This document shows positions 1-10,996 of a stretch of DNA of 64,000 nucleotides, piece by piece. Each line of letters starts with the position of its first letter. Positions within the stretch are counted from its first letter, which is position 1. Where the stretch lies: the NCBI GenBank assembly GCA_001931875.2, contig MSJH02000666.1, forward strand, positions 62,001-126,000, given 5' to 3'. A model generated the notes under the pieces. That model saw nothing but the letters and a program-made list of their open reading frames with translations, had not been told where the DNA came from and did no database searches. A program made the position numbers and the translations under genes. This DNA is from Byssochlamys sp. IMV 00236 (Eukaryota; Ascomycota; Eurotiomycetes; Eurotiales; Thermoascaceae).

Positions 1-1
1 C

Positions 2-520
2 TCCTTCGTCGGGGCGCTCCGAACCAAGACCATCGTCCCGCAATCTCTGCTGGAGCTAGCCATCTGCCGTATCGCTGTGGTAAATGATGCTGTATACGAA
101 TGGAACGCGCATGCGCCATTGGCACTAAAAGCGGGACTACCGCCTTCTGTCCTCCAGTATGCCAGAGAAGTGTCAGTTATGGAGTTGAAACGTGCTGCGA
201 CGGCTCGATTGGCTGAAAAGGAAGTGGATGGTGATGTTAAGGAGGCGTTGGAGAGATCTGGTGCCGGGGAGGTGGAGTTGGCGGTTCTCTTGTACACGGA
301 TGAGATGACTGTTTCGGTGAAGGTTAGGGATGAGACGTTTGATGCGTTGAAGAAGGGGTTTGAGGGCGAGGAGTTGGAAAGGAAAATTGTGGAATTGACG
401 GCGGTGGTTGCGGGGTATAATGCCGTTAGTCGGATTCTCGTGTCGTTGGATGTGGGTGAGAATAATGCGAAGGCGATGAAGAGTGTGCAGGAGATTGCGA
501 ATGAATTGAAGGGGAATTAA
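2..520 (+). CDS. Carboxymuconolactone decarboxylase/AhpD-like protein (5' end missing)
   Basis: The frame is open from base 2 to a TAA at 518-520 and gives 172 residues of a C-terminal fragment; the true start lies left of the window. The visible N-terminal part has the carboxymuconolactone decarboxylase (CMD) pattern: an LRTKTIVPQSLLELAI stretch, then a YEWNAH motif about 30 residues on, then an AGLPPSV loop. In the CMD/AhpD fold this helical region carries the active-site residues; the CxxC of true AhpD peroxidases is not visible, so this looks like the YEWxxH subtype. The C-terminus is helical and acidic. The family includes decarboxylases and peroxidase-like proteins, so the substrate cannot be assigned. 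No intron is seen in this part. It converges with the gene on the minus strand that ends at 884. Confidence 0.8.
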   Translation, partial: SFVGALRTKTIVPQSLLELAICRIAVVNDAVYEWNAHAPLALKAGLPPSVLQYAREVSVMELKRAATARLAEKEVDGDVKEALERSGAGEVELAVLLYTDEMTVSVKVRDETFDALKKGFEGEELERKIVELTAVVAGYNAVSRILVSLDVGENNAKAMKSVQEIANELKGN

Positions 521-883
521 TCCCGTGGAGTCGCGGTGTTGATGAGGAACTACGAGGGTGGATATCATGTTCAAAGTGGAATGGACACGAATAGTGACAA
601 TACAGTCCACCATCAACATGCTTCTGGGCTATAGTCACCAGAATCGCAAGGATATGGCTAACCAAAAGACGATTCTATATTAGAATTAGCAATCGTTGTT
701 GTACTGGCATTTCTCATCGCAAGCTATATTTGTATTACATACAGTAAAACCCCGAACTCCTCTTCTTCCGTATCATGCATGAATCATAATGCCGCTAATC
801 CCAGAGCTATAGCACTAGGAAAGACTTGAAGGACCCTGTTGTCTGTCTATTATAGGAACACGGGTCAAAATGAAAAGATTTTG
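521..883. other. Convergent intergenic region
   Basis: This stretch of about 360 bases lies between the 3' ends of the CMD-like gene and WSS1. It is AT-rich after about 660, as expected for two facing 3' UTRs. Short frames here show no family pattern and I see no RNA gene or repeat. Confidence 0.5.
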
Positions 884-2222
884 TCACGAAACCTGCTTCA
901 TTGTTCCACAACTTGAACATGTCCACCACTGGGATTCCATGAAGGCTCCGCATTGATGGCATAGCCACCCCAGAGGTCGCTTCGACTTACTCTCCCTCTC
1001 CTTCTCTAAGGAAGAGAGCAGTTCAGCAGCATTGCTGCGAGGTCTCACTAATCTGTCAGTCGGTGATGATTTTATTGTATTTCGACGAACGGGATTCCGG
1101 CCAGGATGCTCCACTGTTTTACCCTTACTGGACGAATCGGATGAGGATTTCATGCTAGAGGGTACAGGACGCTCAGTGGTGCAAGCATCACAGCAGAGAT
1201 AAGCCGGTGGATTCTCAAGCGTGCAGATGGGACATGTCCAGGGCTGATCGTATGAGGCGTTATTAGATATTTGGCCACTAGGGCCCTGAGGCGTGGATGA
1301 AGATCGTGCTGGTGTGGGCGGCTTCGGTTTTGAGCTCTCTGGAACTGGAGGCGGCGATAGAGTTGTCCGAGGACCGGCAGGTAATTCTTGACTTGGAGGG
1401 ATATACGACTCGCCGTATTTCTCCCGTTCTTCCTCTTGGAGCAACTCGATATAGGCTTGCATGATAGCTTGCTCATTGGCGTCTTCTTCTTCAGCCTTTG
1501 TTCTAAAGCCATTCTGCGAAACTTCGTCCGCAAGCTTTGAGGTCTGGTCGGTCTCAGAGACGCAGCCTCTAGTCACTTCGATTCGTCGTTGAGCAGCATC
1601 TGCGATGATTTTGCGAATATCGGCCCCCCTCTTAACAGGAGCTCCGCCGACTTTCTGACCAGAGCCAGCATACAAACCCCGTCTCTTCTCCGCATTGGCA
1701 CGAGCGAGTCTCCGAGCTTCGTCCATGGGTATACGCCGGCCACCAAGACGCTTTCCTTCCGAAAGGAAGCCTTCGCCGGTATAGCCACGGATTTTGAGCG
1801 TTGTATACTCGTCACGCAGCTGGTCCCATAGCTTATGAAATTCGCTATTATGGGGCCCAATATTATTATGACAGAGTCTACAGCAAATCAGCAAGGACGC
1901 CACACATAAAAAAATGAGAGGGCGATACTCACTCGTGCAACATAGTATCGACGACCTCTTCAAGACCGAGGAACTGTCGCTCATCAGACGGGTGCCGCAG
2001 TCGGAGGCATATCTTTCGCCCGTGATCATAATTCAGACCCAAAAGGTGACGTTCCTTTGGGTACATTTCACATAATAATCCAACTCTCCAGCCTCGCTGC
2101 CGCATGATGGGCTTCACCAGGGAAGCCACCTTGCGGAGCGTAAAGAGTGCCTCGGACTCTCGGGGCTTGCTTTTGTCATGTTGATATTCAGAAATCAAAG
2201 GATCAAGCTCCCGCATCCTCAA
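884..2222 (-). CDS. WSS1: WLM-domain metalloprotease Wss1 (DNA-protein crosslink repair)
   Basis: Two exons, 2222-1933 and 1877-884, are separated by a 55-nt intron (GTGAGT...CTGTAG) and encode 427 residues. The WLM domain fills the N-terminal part. Its zinc site reads HELCHNNIGPH, giving H96, E97, H100 and H106, and the intron splits the codon for the catalytic E97, so neither exon alone shows the motif. Two RanBP2/NZF-like zinc fingers follow at about 309-330 (CPIC...CDAC) and 399-420 (CHQC...CSSC), joined by a Ser/Pro-rich linker. In yeast Wss1 is a DNA-dependent protease that works with Cdc48 and SUMO to remove protein-DNA crosslinks and acts in the nucleus. The domain order and length fit that family. 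The start chosen is the first ATG of the first exon. Confidence 0.92.
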
Positions 2223-2869
2223 AAGTCACCCTGCACTCAAAAAACTCAATGAATAGATGTAGGTATATACAATAACAGAGAACAAAGAGTGCTGTTCTAG
2301 GGGTATTGAAATGCAGTAGCTTATGCGAGCAATAAGAAATGATTCGCCGCCAGCCTTGCAGGGCGAATCGGAGCGGACAGGCAGCGTCCACGTCAGCAAG
2401 GTAGGTGCCGATTGCGAGAAGGGTATCGAAGTACAGACAAAAAAACACAGAACAAACTATCCTTGACAAAAGAGAGACTGCAGCCTGGACCTGCAGATGT
2501 GCGGTTGAAAAACTAGAAGGTAGTCGCCGTCCTGCTTTGTTGTCGCCACCGGACTAAGTATGTCCATTGATAATCAGGCGTGGAGACGGCGCTGACTGAA
2601 CGGACCGCGAATTCAATCCTACTGTGATCACGTGACTACCACGAATCATTTGAAACAGAAGTCTAAATGTGGAAGTTATAGGTTATCTGGTGATAAAAAA
2701 AAAGGTCATTATTGTTAATCGAAAAGGAAATGCATACACCATTCCCAAGGTTTCTGAAGTTCCTCGGTCCGGTACATATGACTGAGATGCCTTCAACGGG
2801 ACGAGATTAATGACACGGGATACCATGCTCGACATCGATAATTGTTTATGTGTGTTATTCTCCCTCGCC
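2223..2869. other. WSS1 upstream region / amidase 3' flank
   Basis: The region lies between two minus-strand genes and should hold the WSS1 promoter and the amidase 3' UTR. I see no coding pattern, repeat or RNA gene in it. Confidence 0.5.
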
Positions 2870-4711
2870 CTATGTATACCTCGACAAGAAAGGCAAGTCT
2901 GTTTGTTCGTGGATATAATCAAGAGCTTCGAGAAGCTAAAGACCCCATTGTAAGCAGAAATTCTGTGCCAATTTTTATACAGGAAAGCGTACCTTCTCGT
3001 CGTCGAAAGGACGGGCTACAAGCTGCAGTGACACAGGGGCATCACGATATACTTCTGGGTCATCTAGAACTAGTTAGCCTTATCCCAATACAGTGGAAAG
3101 CCACCTTACATAGTTTGTAGTTGTGTTCATCTTTCTCGTTTCTTGGCTTGTAATCGGATTCTACTGTATCAACATCTGGAATGACTCGAGTAACCGGGAA
3201 GACTGCCGCTGGATAATCCAGTAGGTTCCACTGGGCTGTATATCCCCAGTATTTGGCCTCGTTTATAGGGGGTGCAGCACCCGGACCCACGGGACAAAGG
3301 AGCACATCCACCATGCCGACTGGATTTCCATCACTATCGACGCCGGTAGCTGTGTCGTTCCATTGCTTGGCATAGGCTCTTCTGTATTCTTCGTTCTTCT
3401 GGAGCAGATCCCATAAGTCTTCCATTTGAAGGCGTTTCCTGTAGGGATTGTTCTTGATTATGAACTCCGAGAGCGGCAGCATAGGCTCACCACCGTCAGT
3501 AAGGATATCATAGTCGTCATGCGCTCCATCACAGTAGTACAGAGACGCAATTCGCTCCCATCCGTAGTCATGCTTGTATGGTTTCCAATCCACGACTTCC
3601 ACACCTGACACATTCTTGAGTTTATCTGCAAGCTCCTTCAGAGCTCTCGTGACTGGGGGATGTGGTCTAACCACGCCATCATCCCATATAACGGCTACCT
3701 TGAGCTTTTTCCCTGAATCGCTTTGCAGATAACTCTCTTGGTCTCTCCAAGGAAATGGGAAGAGCGAAGTTTCCTTCAGCCATGGCTTCGCAGCAAGCGC
3801 TGTCTTCATCAGTAACCTCAGCCCGGCTCTACTCGTACTCATTGGGCCCATCACAGCAGGAATTCCCTGTGCACCTCTTGCAGCTGCCAAGCCATCGAAA
3901 GGGAACCGGCCACCTGTTGGGCGCAGACCATAGACGCCATTGTTTGCCGCAGGACTGCGAATACTTCCTCCAATATCGGTTCCAAGGCCAAGCACGCTGC
4001 CGTTCAAACCTAGCAAAGCTCCTTCTCCACCCGAGCTGCCTCCAGAGGTCAACTGGCGGTTAAAGCCATTCACTGTTTCTCCGTAAAGATTGCTGGAACA
4101 AGCCAATTGCATTAAAGTCTGCGGTTCAGTTGTGCGTGCGTAGAATACACATCCCGCTTTCCAGAGGATTTGGAGAGCATGCGCATCTTCGGATGCGACT
4201 CGGTCCCACCAGGCGACAAACCCCGCATTGAGGCCGCGGCCTTTCATAGCAACATGTTCCTTTACACTGATCGGTATACCATGTAAGGGGCCGATAGGCT
4301 TCTTGTGTTCCTTCAAATAATTGTCAAGGTATTCTGCTCTCTCGAGGGCTTCTTTCGGTAGAAGCTCTGTTATGCAGTTTACCTAGCGCATGAGAAGAGT
4401 CGTTAATACGTATGTCTATTCTTGTCAGTGATAGCACTTACAAGCTTCTGAGCAAGTCCTGCGCGTCGTAAAAATGCATTTACAACTTCCACACTTGTGA
4501 GCTTCCCTGAAGCCAGCGATTCAACAAGTACCTCCGGAGGAGTCTCTGTTATCTCCACCTCAGCAGGGGTGAGGAGCTGCTTGGGAATTCCAGAGACGTT
4601 CAATGGCAAATCGGCGGGGATATCAGGTACAGGAGGCTGGACGAGTTCAATAGACTTGTCTCGTGCCTCCTGTGCGATTCTGGCGACTTCTTGCCAGGGT
4701 TGACGAGTCAT
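2870..4711 (-). CDS. Amidase (amidase signature family)
   Basis: Four exons, 4711-4442, 4382-3110, 3063-2993 and 2935-2870, join in frame to 559 residues, a normal length for fungal general amidases. The three introns are 59, 46 and 57 nt. The amidase signature is complete, with GGSSGGEGALL followed by GTDIGGSIRSPA. The Ser-cisSer-Lys triad can be placed at K131 (in PISVKEHV), S206 and S230; the 75- and 24-residue spacings match those of the fatty acid amide hydrolase triad. The C-terminal exons restore the usual ending (YDPEVYRDAPVSLQLVARPF). The family hydrolyses amides to acid plus ammonia; the substrate is unknown. The start is the ATG at 4711 because the frame further upstream has only a TTG. 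A cluster of GATA-type sites lies just upstream, suggesting nitrogen control. Confidence 0.93.
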
Positions 4712-6179
4712 TTTTACCAGCAAATATTAATCAAGTGAGTTGAGATGGGCAGTGTTTGCTGTGTAGCAGAGAAATAATGGCTGCGCAGAAACAGTTCTCT
4801 ATACGCAAGAGCGGGTATTTTCCCCTGCCGAGTAAAGAAATAGAGACGGCATGCTATATCTACGATAACTTGGCCGCCTTGATATCTTTGCCCCTCCCAA
4901 CCTCATCTAGTGGCATAGCTTCCCCGTGTACAACATCTCCTATCACTCCACTTTGATTGACGGAGGAAGACAATCGATTGATAAGCTGGCTGCATCTAAG
5001 AAGGATGCAACTTCCATAAATGGCAAAACCACCGCGCTAGGGGCTTAAGAGGGGATTAGTAGTTGCTTCACATGGAATCTCACCTGAAAAGAGGACGGGA
5101 GCTAAGTAGCGGCAGTGCCAGAATCGGGCTTGGTGAGAAAGTGAGAGATGACTAACTATCTGCTTCGCGGAGATAACTAACGATAACTAATGGATAGGCG
5201 TGTATATTTAATGAACAGGATGGTATGAAAGAAGTAACGAGGAGGTTAAATAGACTAGCTCTTGGTCCCATGGTGGAGAATTACTAGGAAAGTACGAGGT
5301 CCTAAATGGTTCTTGAGCTTAGTACCTACACTTAAAAAGCGCGATGACAGCATCGCATCATTCTTACTCGACGTCAAGTAAGCAGTCATCGAAGGGCTAT
5401 AGACTATCCAGCTCGGATATGTGCCTCCTCCCCGATGCTACTATACTGAATTTGTGGGTAAGAGAGTCTACAGTATGGCTGAAGCCCAACCCACAAATAC
5501 TTCCATAACATCTCACTACAACTATATACCTGGCGTTATCCATGGTTTTTGTCTATCCCTGAGGCCTGTACAGCCACATCCTGCACTCTGTATATGATAG
5601 CAGAGGCTATCACTAATGAAACAAACTATAGAAACGTATGTACAAAGCACAAAGACACCTGATCACCCTCGCACATGCTATCTGAAGCCTCCGATCATAA
5701 ACATGCTCTCTGACCTCACAAGTTAGATCATATATATGCATTTCACCTTCAAATCCAGTATATAGAAATACGCATCCGCACTCTTATTGTTGACACTATG
5801 TTCCCCACCACGCCTGCCCGGTTTCTATTTCAAGGGTAAGAGTATCCGGACCAATGACATGTAGGAATAAGTTGTATCATATAGGTTAACAATACGATAC
5901 ATGCGGCATGTTCGTCAGCATGACGGATTAATCCACCTTTTCCTGATTTACATTATACGTGGTGGATATATAGTATTCTATGCTAAAGGAGGGAAGATAG
6001 TTGATTTCTCGCTCTTCGTAATGTACACTCATTCTTGCTTTTTATCCAGCAGGAATTAACGATACAGCCTATCTATTCATCTCCTTCCTACCATGAACTT
6101 GGAATAAAGAATCAATAAATAATTGAATGCCTACTCATCCAGGCTGTATACAACCGGAGACTGCTAACAGCCGGCCACG
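4712..6179. promoter_or_regulatory. Divergent promoter region between amidase and aldo-keto reductase
   Basis: This 1.47-kb region separates two outward-facing genes and must contain both promoters. The part within about 480 bases of the amidase start contains six HGATAR-type sequences, listed separately. The half near the reductase is AT-rich. No ORF here has a recognisable family pattern. Confidence 0.6.
4863..5186. promoter_or_regulatory. Cluster of HGATAR (AreA-type GATA) sites
   Basis: CGATAA is at 4863, TGATAA at 4979, AGATAA at 5171 and CGATAA at 5181, and the reverse-strand versions CTATCA (4940) and CTATCT (5156) add two more. The last two forward sites sit in a 10-base direct repeat of GATAACTAA. 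Fungal GATA factors such as AreA bind paired HGATAR sites in nitrogen-catabolic promoters, including the amidase gene amdS of A. nidulans. Binding here is inferred. Confidence 0.4.
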
Positions 6180-7547
6180 ATGTCCGGCTACCTTCCTCCA
6201 CGCACAACCACCGGCCCACACTCCGACATCTATACACCCAGCTACCAACTCCAACGCGCCGATACCACGGACAACCACACAGATGTCTCACATCATTGGC
6301 CCATAATCCCGTCCAACATTATCCCATCAACAAAAACACTCCTCACACTCGGCGACCCGGACAATCCAATCGTAAGCTTCGCCCCCCTGGGCTTCGGCTG
6401 TTGGCCATGGGGCGATGTCCTCTCGTACGGCTGGGGCCCCAGCAATGGTTACGATAAACGTCTCGACGATGCGAGCGTCACTCGGGCATGGAAGGAAATA
6501 TTCAGGAACGTATCCCCCGTCCTTCTCGACACGGCGGAGCATTATGGCTACACGGACGGATATTCCGAGAAGAGCATAGGGCGGAACTGGTCTGAAGACA
6601 CGACTAAAAATCGACCCTGGCTTCAGGTCGCGACAAAGTTCATGCCTACGCCGTGGAGGCATCCATTCATGTATCCGGATATAGTGTATCGGGCGTGTGC
6701 GGGCTCATTGGATCGGCTCGGGTTGGGTAAGATTGATATCTATCAGCTGCATGGGCCGTCGTACATGGGGTTCTGGCCGCGGTTGGAGACCATTGTGAAT
6801 GCGTTGGCGGATTGTTATGATCAGGGAAAGATTAAGGCGGTGGGGACGTGTAATTTGAACATCGAGCAGGTCAAGGCTGTGTATACGATTCTGAAAAAGG
6901 TTGGTCTCCTCGTTTTCTGTTGGCTCTTTGCTAGAGAGCATCTGGCTAATTCGAATTTGTAGCGCGGTGTGCCGTATGTATCGAACCAGGTCGAATTCTC
7001 CCTCGCTAGACAGGATCCATGGAAGACTGGATTGATTGAAAACTGTCGCAAACTTGGAGTAAGATCCTGTTATACAATCTGCGGAGAGCTCACTAATGAT
7101 AGAACAATAGATCGCCACAATAGCCTACTCACCTATCGGCGTCGGTCGCTTGACCGGCAAGTATAATGGCAACAACAAGCCTCGTGGCAACCGCAACTTC
7201 GCAGATGTCAAATGGGACAAGCTGCAACCAATTGTCGACGAACTGCTACGGATTGGTGAAAAGACTGGCAAGTCACCCGCAGCGGTGGCGTTAAATTGGG
7301 TAATCTGCAAGGGCGCTGTGCCTATCCCAGGAGTCAAGAACGAGAAGCAGGTCATCGATTGCGCGCAGGCGTTGGGGTGGCGGTTGAGTAAAGAGGATGA
7401 GGACCGGCTGGATGTTTTGGGCTTGTTCAATGCCCCGGATTATAGGCAGCTGCAACACGTGCAGAACTGGTGAGTTTTCTTGCTGATCCCCGCGTCACGT
7501 TGGAATTCTTTGACTGACCTGAAAATAGGTGGTGGGAGCAAGGTTGA
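6180..7547 (+). CDS. Aldo-keto reductase
   Basis: Four exons, 6180-6899, 6963-7058, 7111-7469 and 7529-7547, join to 397 residues. The AKR tetrad is visible: D117 and Y122 in LDTAEHYGYTDG, K153 in VATKFMP, and H191 in IYQLHGPS. The later NADP-binding part is also present (PIPGVKNEKQV). The order of motifs and the AYSPIGVGRLTG segment resemble pyridoxine 4-dehydrogenase/L-galactose dehydrogenase-like AKRs, but the substrate cannot be read from sequence. An N-terminal extension of about 60 residues precedes the barrel. The last intron (59 nt, with a CTGAC branch site) adds only a short WWEQG tail; reading through would end at a TGA directly after N-W. It is divergent from the amidase. Confidence 0.9.
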
Positions 7548-8326
7548 ATTGTCTCCCTGGCTCCCTGTGTTTGCCATGCCAGTCCAGCCCGCTATCAGCG
7601 GCGCTGAATCAGTATTCTTTAAATGAGCAAACAATTGACCAGGGCATTTCCGTTCGTTCGAGATCCGAGTAAACCGGGTTCTCGTGGTACGCCTCCTGTT
7701 TATATGATTCGGGGTTCTACTTGATTTTATTTCTGTGCATAACTTTTCTTCTGCACCTTAACACAGATAAGGAGATCAGCGCCAGCCATCGACCTCAGCT
7801 ACGTGTAATTGATGGTGTAAACTGTACTAGGGCACATTACATATGTAATGGTGATAGGTCAAGGTAATATTGTCTAGGCCAATAGATTGCACTGGAAAAA
7901 CCCTCAACGCCATGAGTAGCTGTATCCCTAATTGATTGCCATCGCACTATTCGCGTCTTTGTTCCAGCAAGACAATGACTTGACTTGGCTGTTTCCCATG
8001 ATGGCATGCAAATTTGGTTCTGTCCATCAAAAGCATGCTTTACTAGGTATATTTCAAAGTTGTTCTCGCTGTTGCGTATCTCCTAAGGATGGCTTGTGAA
8101 GCAGCTAATATCAATGGGAACGGGAAAAGGGATCTGTAATATGAAGAGAAGGAAGATCTATATGTGTATCAGTCGACTTCCGATGTCGTCATATGTATGA
8201 CATCGCCCAAGCTCTCCTCTAGCGTTCTTGATAGAACATTATCTCTGTCCACATACCGGACAATAAGTCTACATGATTATATGCAATCATCTTCAGCCAT
8301 ATTGTACAGTGTCAGGCTTCTCGACA
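7548..8326. other. Intergenic region
   Basis: The region holds the 3' flank of the reductase and the upstream region of the next plus-strand gene. Only short frames without family pattern are present. Confidence 0.5.
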
Positions 8327-8944
8327 ATGTCTCGTCGCACTACTGTTCCCGAACAGCCGAGCCGGCCCATCTCTGTAGGAACCTGTATTATCTACGGTTG
8401 CGGTGCAGGGCTGCTCGGGGTCGCAACGTAAGTTAGATCTCTAAACCAGGCGGTGCATTCTCCCTGTGTAGGAAAAAAATGAACTGAATAATCGTTAGCA
8501 TGACTGTTGCTGAGAAAATTGAACAATTCTTTACCGGAAGACCCAGCTCCTACGTGCCAGGCCATACATTGGAGCGATTACTTTCGTTGCCCGAAAAACC
8601 AGATAAGGAGAGATTCGGACTGAACATGGCAATGCATTACGGGCAAGGGGCAGCTGCTGGAATAATAAGAGCCTTCATGAGCGTGAATGGCTTTCGCGGG
8701 CCATTCTCGGATTTTATGTTTATATCAGTGCGTCTCCTGATTGACCAGACGCTTGAGAACTGGACAGGGGTGGGCGCAGCGCCTTGGTAAGTTTCGCATG
8801 TTTCCAAAGCGCGTTACAATCACTGTTTACAAGCTTATGTGTGTTTACAGGACTTGGCCGGTCAATGAGCAGATCATTGATCTTTTCAATAAGGCAGTTT
8901 ATGCCTTTGCGACAGGATATCTGACAGATAGGTGGCTCCAGTAG
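8327..8944 (+). CDS. Conserved-looking small hypothetical protein (160 aa)
   Basis: Three exons, 8327-8427, 8499-8786 and 8851-8944, join in frame through clean GTAAGT donors and TTAG/ACAG acceptors to 160 residues. I do not recognise the family. The N-terminal segment (about residues 14-34) is a glycine-rich hydrophobic stretch that could be a membrane helix. The rest is rich in Gly and aromatic residues, with a GQGAAAGIIRAFM segment, an RLLIDQTLENWTG segment and a PWTWPVNEQIIDL segment. It could be a small membrane protein or a polytopic fragment. The regular splicing and protein-like composition support a real gene. There is no sign of decay. Confidence 0.7.
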
Positions 8945-9917
8945 TAAACTGTGTCTAGAGTCAAAGTCAAGTGAAGTCGACGACGAAAGGAAAGGGGACA
9001 AGAGTGATGTTAGGGCCACTTTTCGTCATTTTACAGAAGTAACATTTTGTGACTGTGAAAAGTTTGTATCTGCACGGCGGATAAGTTAATTCGATGACCA
9101 GCTGCATCGCGGTTGTCGCTGGATCTCGTCGCAGCCAGGGTAACTTTCATGTATCTGACTTGCTGGTGGCGGTGCAAAATATCCTCACACAGTCCTGCCG
9201 GGACCTAAACTATGTGCAGTTGTGAACTCCCACTCCGCTCCACTGGGGGCATTATTTTCTTGTGGGATCCGAAGCAGAATGCATGTTCTACAGGCTCGAT
9301 TTGACGGCGCTCAACGTGGATATCATCTCATCAAATCATAGGCGATGGAGGGCAAAGGGGAAGTATAATGGGTGAATCCAGGCTTTGGTGAGATTGTATC
9401 CACAGAAGACGGTTTGTTTTTGGGACGAATGACGTGGTTCGTGTCCTGGGGCCATTCAGGTTGAAGGATCCTAGATATGAACTCTGGGAGAAGATTGGGA
9501 GACTCTTTAGAATCTCCTGGAGGCTGGGAGAAGGTGAACCTCGAGGTAAGAAGGGCAACTTGAAAGATGCCCTGCAAAACAAAAGTGTTTTAGGTGTAGT
9601 ACTGAACTTTCTAGGGGCATTTCAAAAGGATTTGAAGCCGCGTGCCACGAGGGCTGCCGGACAGAACACCAGGTACTTAGGTTGCCATGTGCCTTCGCGA
9701 GGCTCTAAATCCGGCGCGATATAACGGTTGATGGTAAATAGATCTATAGAGGCAGCGATCGGGTTATCGCGAAATCGCACAAGGCGAGGGGTGAGCCTAC
9801 TGCTGCCGCTACTAATACTACTACTGCTACTGCCACCACTACTGTAAAAAGTATTTCGAAGGTATACCACTGATTAAATTGGCTAGATACTGACGATCAT
9901 AATATCCATATAACTGA
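8945..9917. other. Convergent intergenic region with a CTG/CTA-like trinucleotide tract
   Basis: The stretch lies between convergent genes. Around 9797-9842 there is an imperfect trinucleotide tract of CTA, CTG and CCA units; on the minus strand it would read as a Ser/Gly-rich run. No convincing gene is seen. Confidence 0.45.
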
Positions 9918-10996
9918 TCAGGGCTTCCAGTTCGGAATGTCGGCACCGGTCAGATCTGGCTTGACAGCTTTGCCCTCCAACCAGTCTTTGCACTTGCTGT
10001 AGAGAATGTTCTTCTCGGGACCGTGGCTATTTATGTTCATTTTGGGAGGTGTACCAATCTTGTCCTCTGCCCACGCAAGATAGCGGTAACCAGACGGGTA
10101 CTTCTCAACCTCTTCCTCGGGAATATGGAAGATCCTCTCAGGATTTACAGGGACAAACTTATCCTTGTCGAAAAGGAGTGTGTAAAAACAAACGCCCCAA
10201 CGACCTTGACGCTTCTCGAGAAGGAAGAAGAAGCGGCAGTCGGCTTCATTATCCATTTCGATCCCATCAAAGGTAAAGCGGCAGGTGATGGTGATCTTTT
10301 GCTTGCACACAGCACGCGTGAGCTCTGGGTTTGTCTCGACTGAGGACCCGATGATGCGGTGCAGAATGTACATAAAGCTAGAGCCTTTGGCGAAACCATC
10401 TTTTGAGGCTTGAATGAACTCATCAATATTGCCCTGCTTCCAAGAAGTCGCAATATAGGCATCGTCAAAGAACATGGAGCGGTAGTTCTGCCATCTATAT
10501 ATTGCACAAGATGTCTCAATTCCTCGCCAGTCCCCGGAGAGAGAAGAAATGGGACTCACTCGGCAGCATCACGATAACTCCCCCAGCCCTCACAGATTTC
10601 CCTTATTTTAAAGCGTTCGAGGGCTTCCTTGTCGAGATCGGTACCCTTTGAGTTGTTGCGCAAAGCATGCTCAGGGTAAGTCCCTTTCTCTGGCTGGGAC
10701 GTAGGATAGCGGTCCGGCATCTTGACTGTAAAGGGAAACAGCACGCAATGGTGTAGACTCAATGTATAAAGCCAATTCTCGGTGGGATCTAGAGATATCT
10801 CGAACAAAGCTGAGAGACAGGAACCAATTTATACACTGACATTCGCGACGTAGATACATACACTATTCGAGAGGTCTGTCATGATTTTCGCCAACGAAGC
10901 TTTTCCCGGTGGAATTTTGACGTCAATCTAATACAAATATCAGCTAATTTATCTCCGTAATTCCTGAGTGCATACATGCCGGTTTTCCCGGATCAT
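9918..10996 (-). CDS. SnoaL/NTF2-like fold protein
   Basis: Four exons, 10996-10976, 10927-10858, 10809-10560 and 10494-9918, give 305 residues. The central region runs KIREICEGWGSYRDAAEWQN then YRSMFFDDAYIATSW, a pattern I associate with SnoaL-like domains of the NTF2 cone fold; a WGVCFYTLLFDKDK strand and an aromatic C-terminus follow. Such domains act as small isomerases, dehydratases or binding proteins, and the substrate is unknown. The first exon is only 21 nt. The exon 2/3 junction uses a weak GTATCT donor because the stronger overlapping GTATGT would break the frame, so the first 35 residues are less certain than the rest. Confidence 0.75.
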
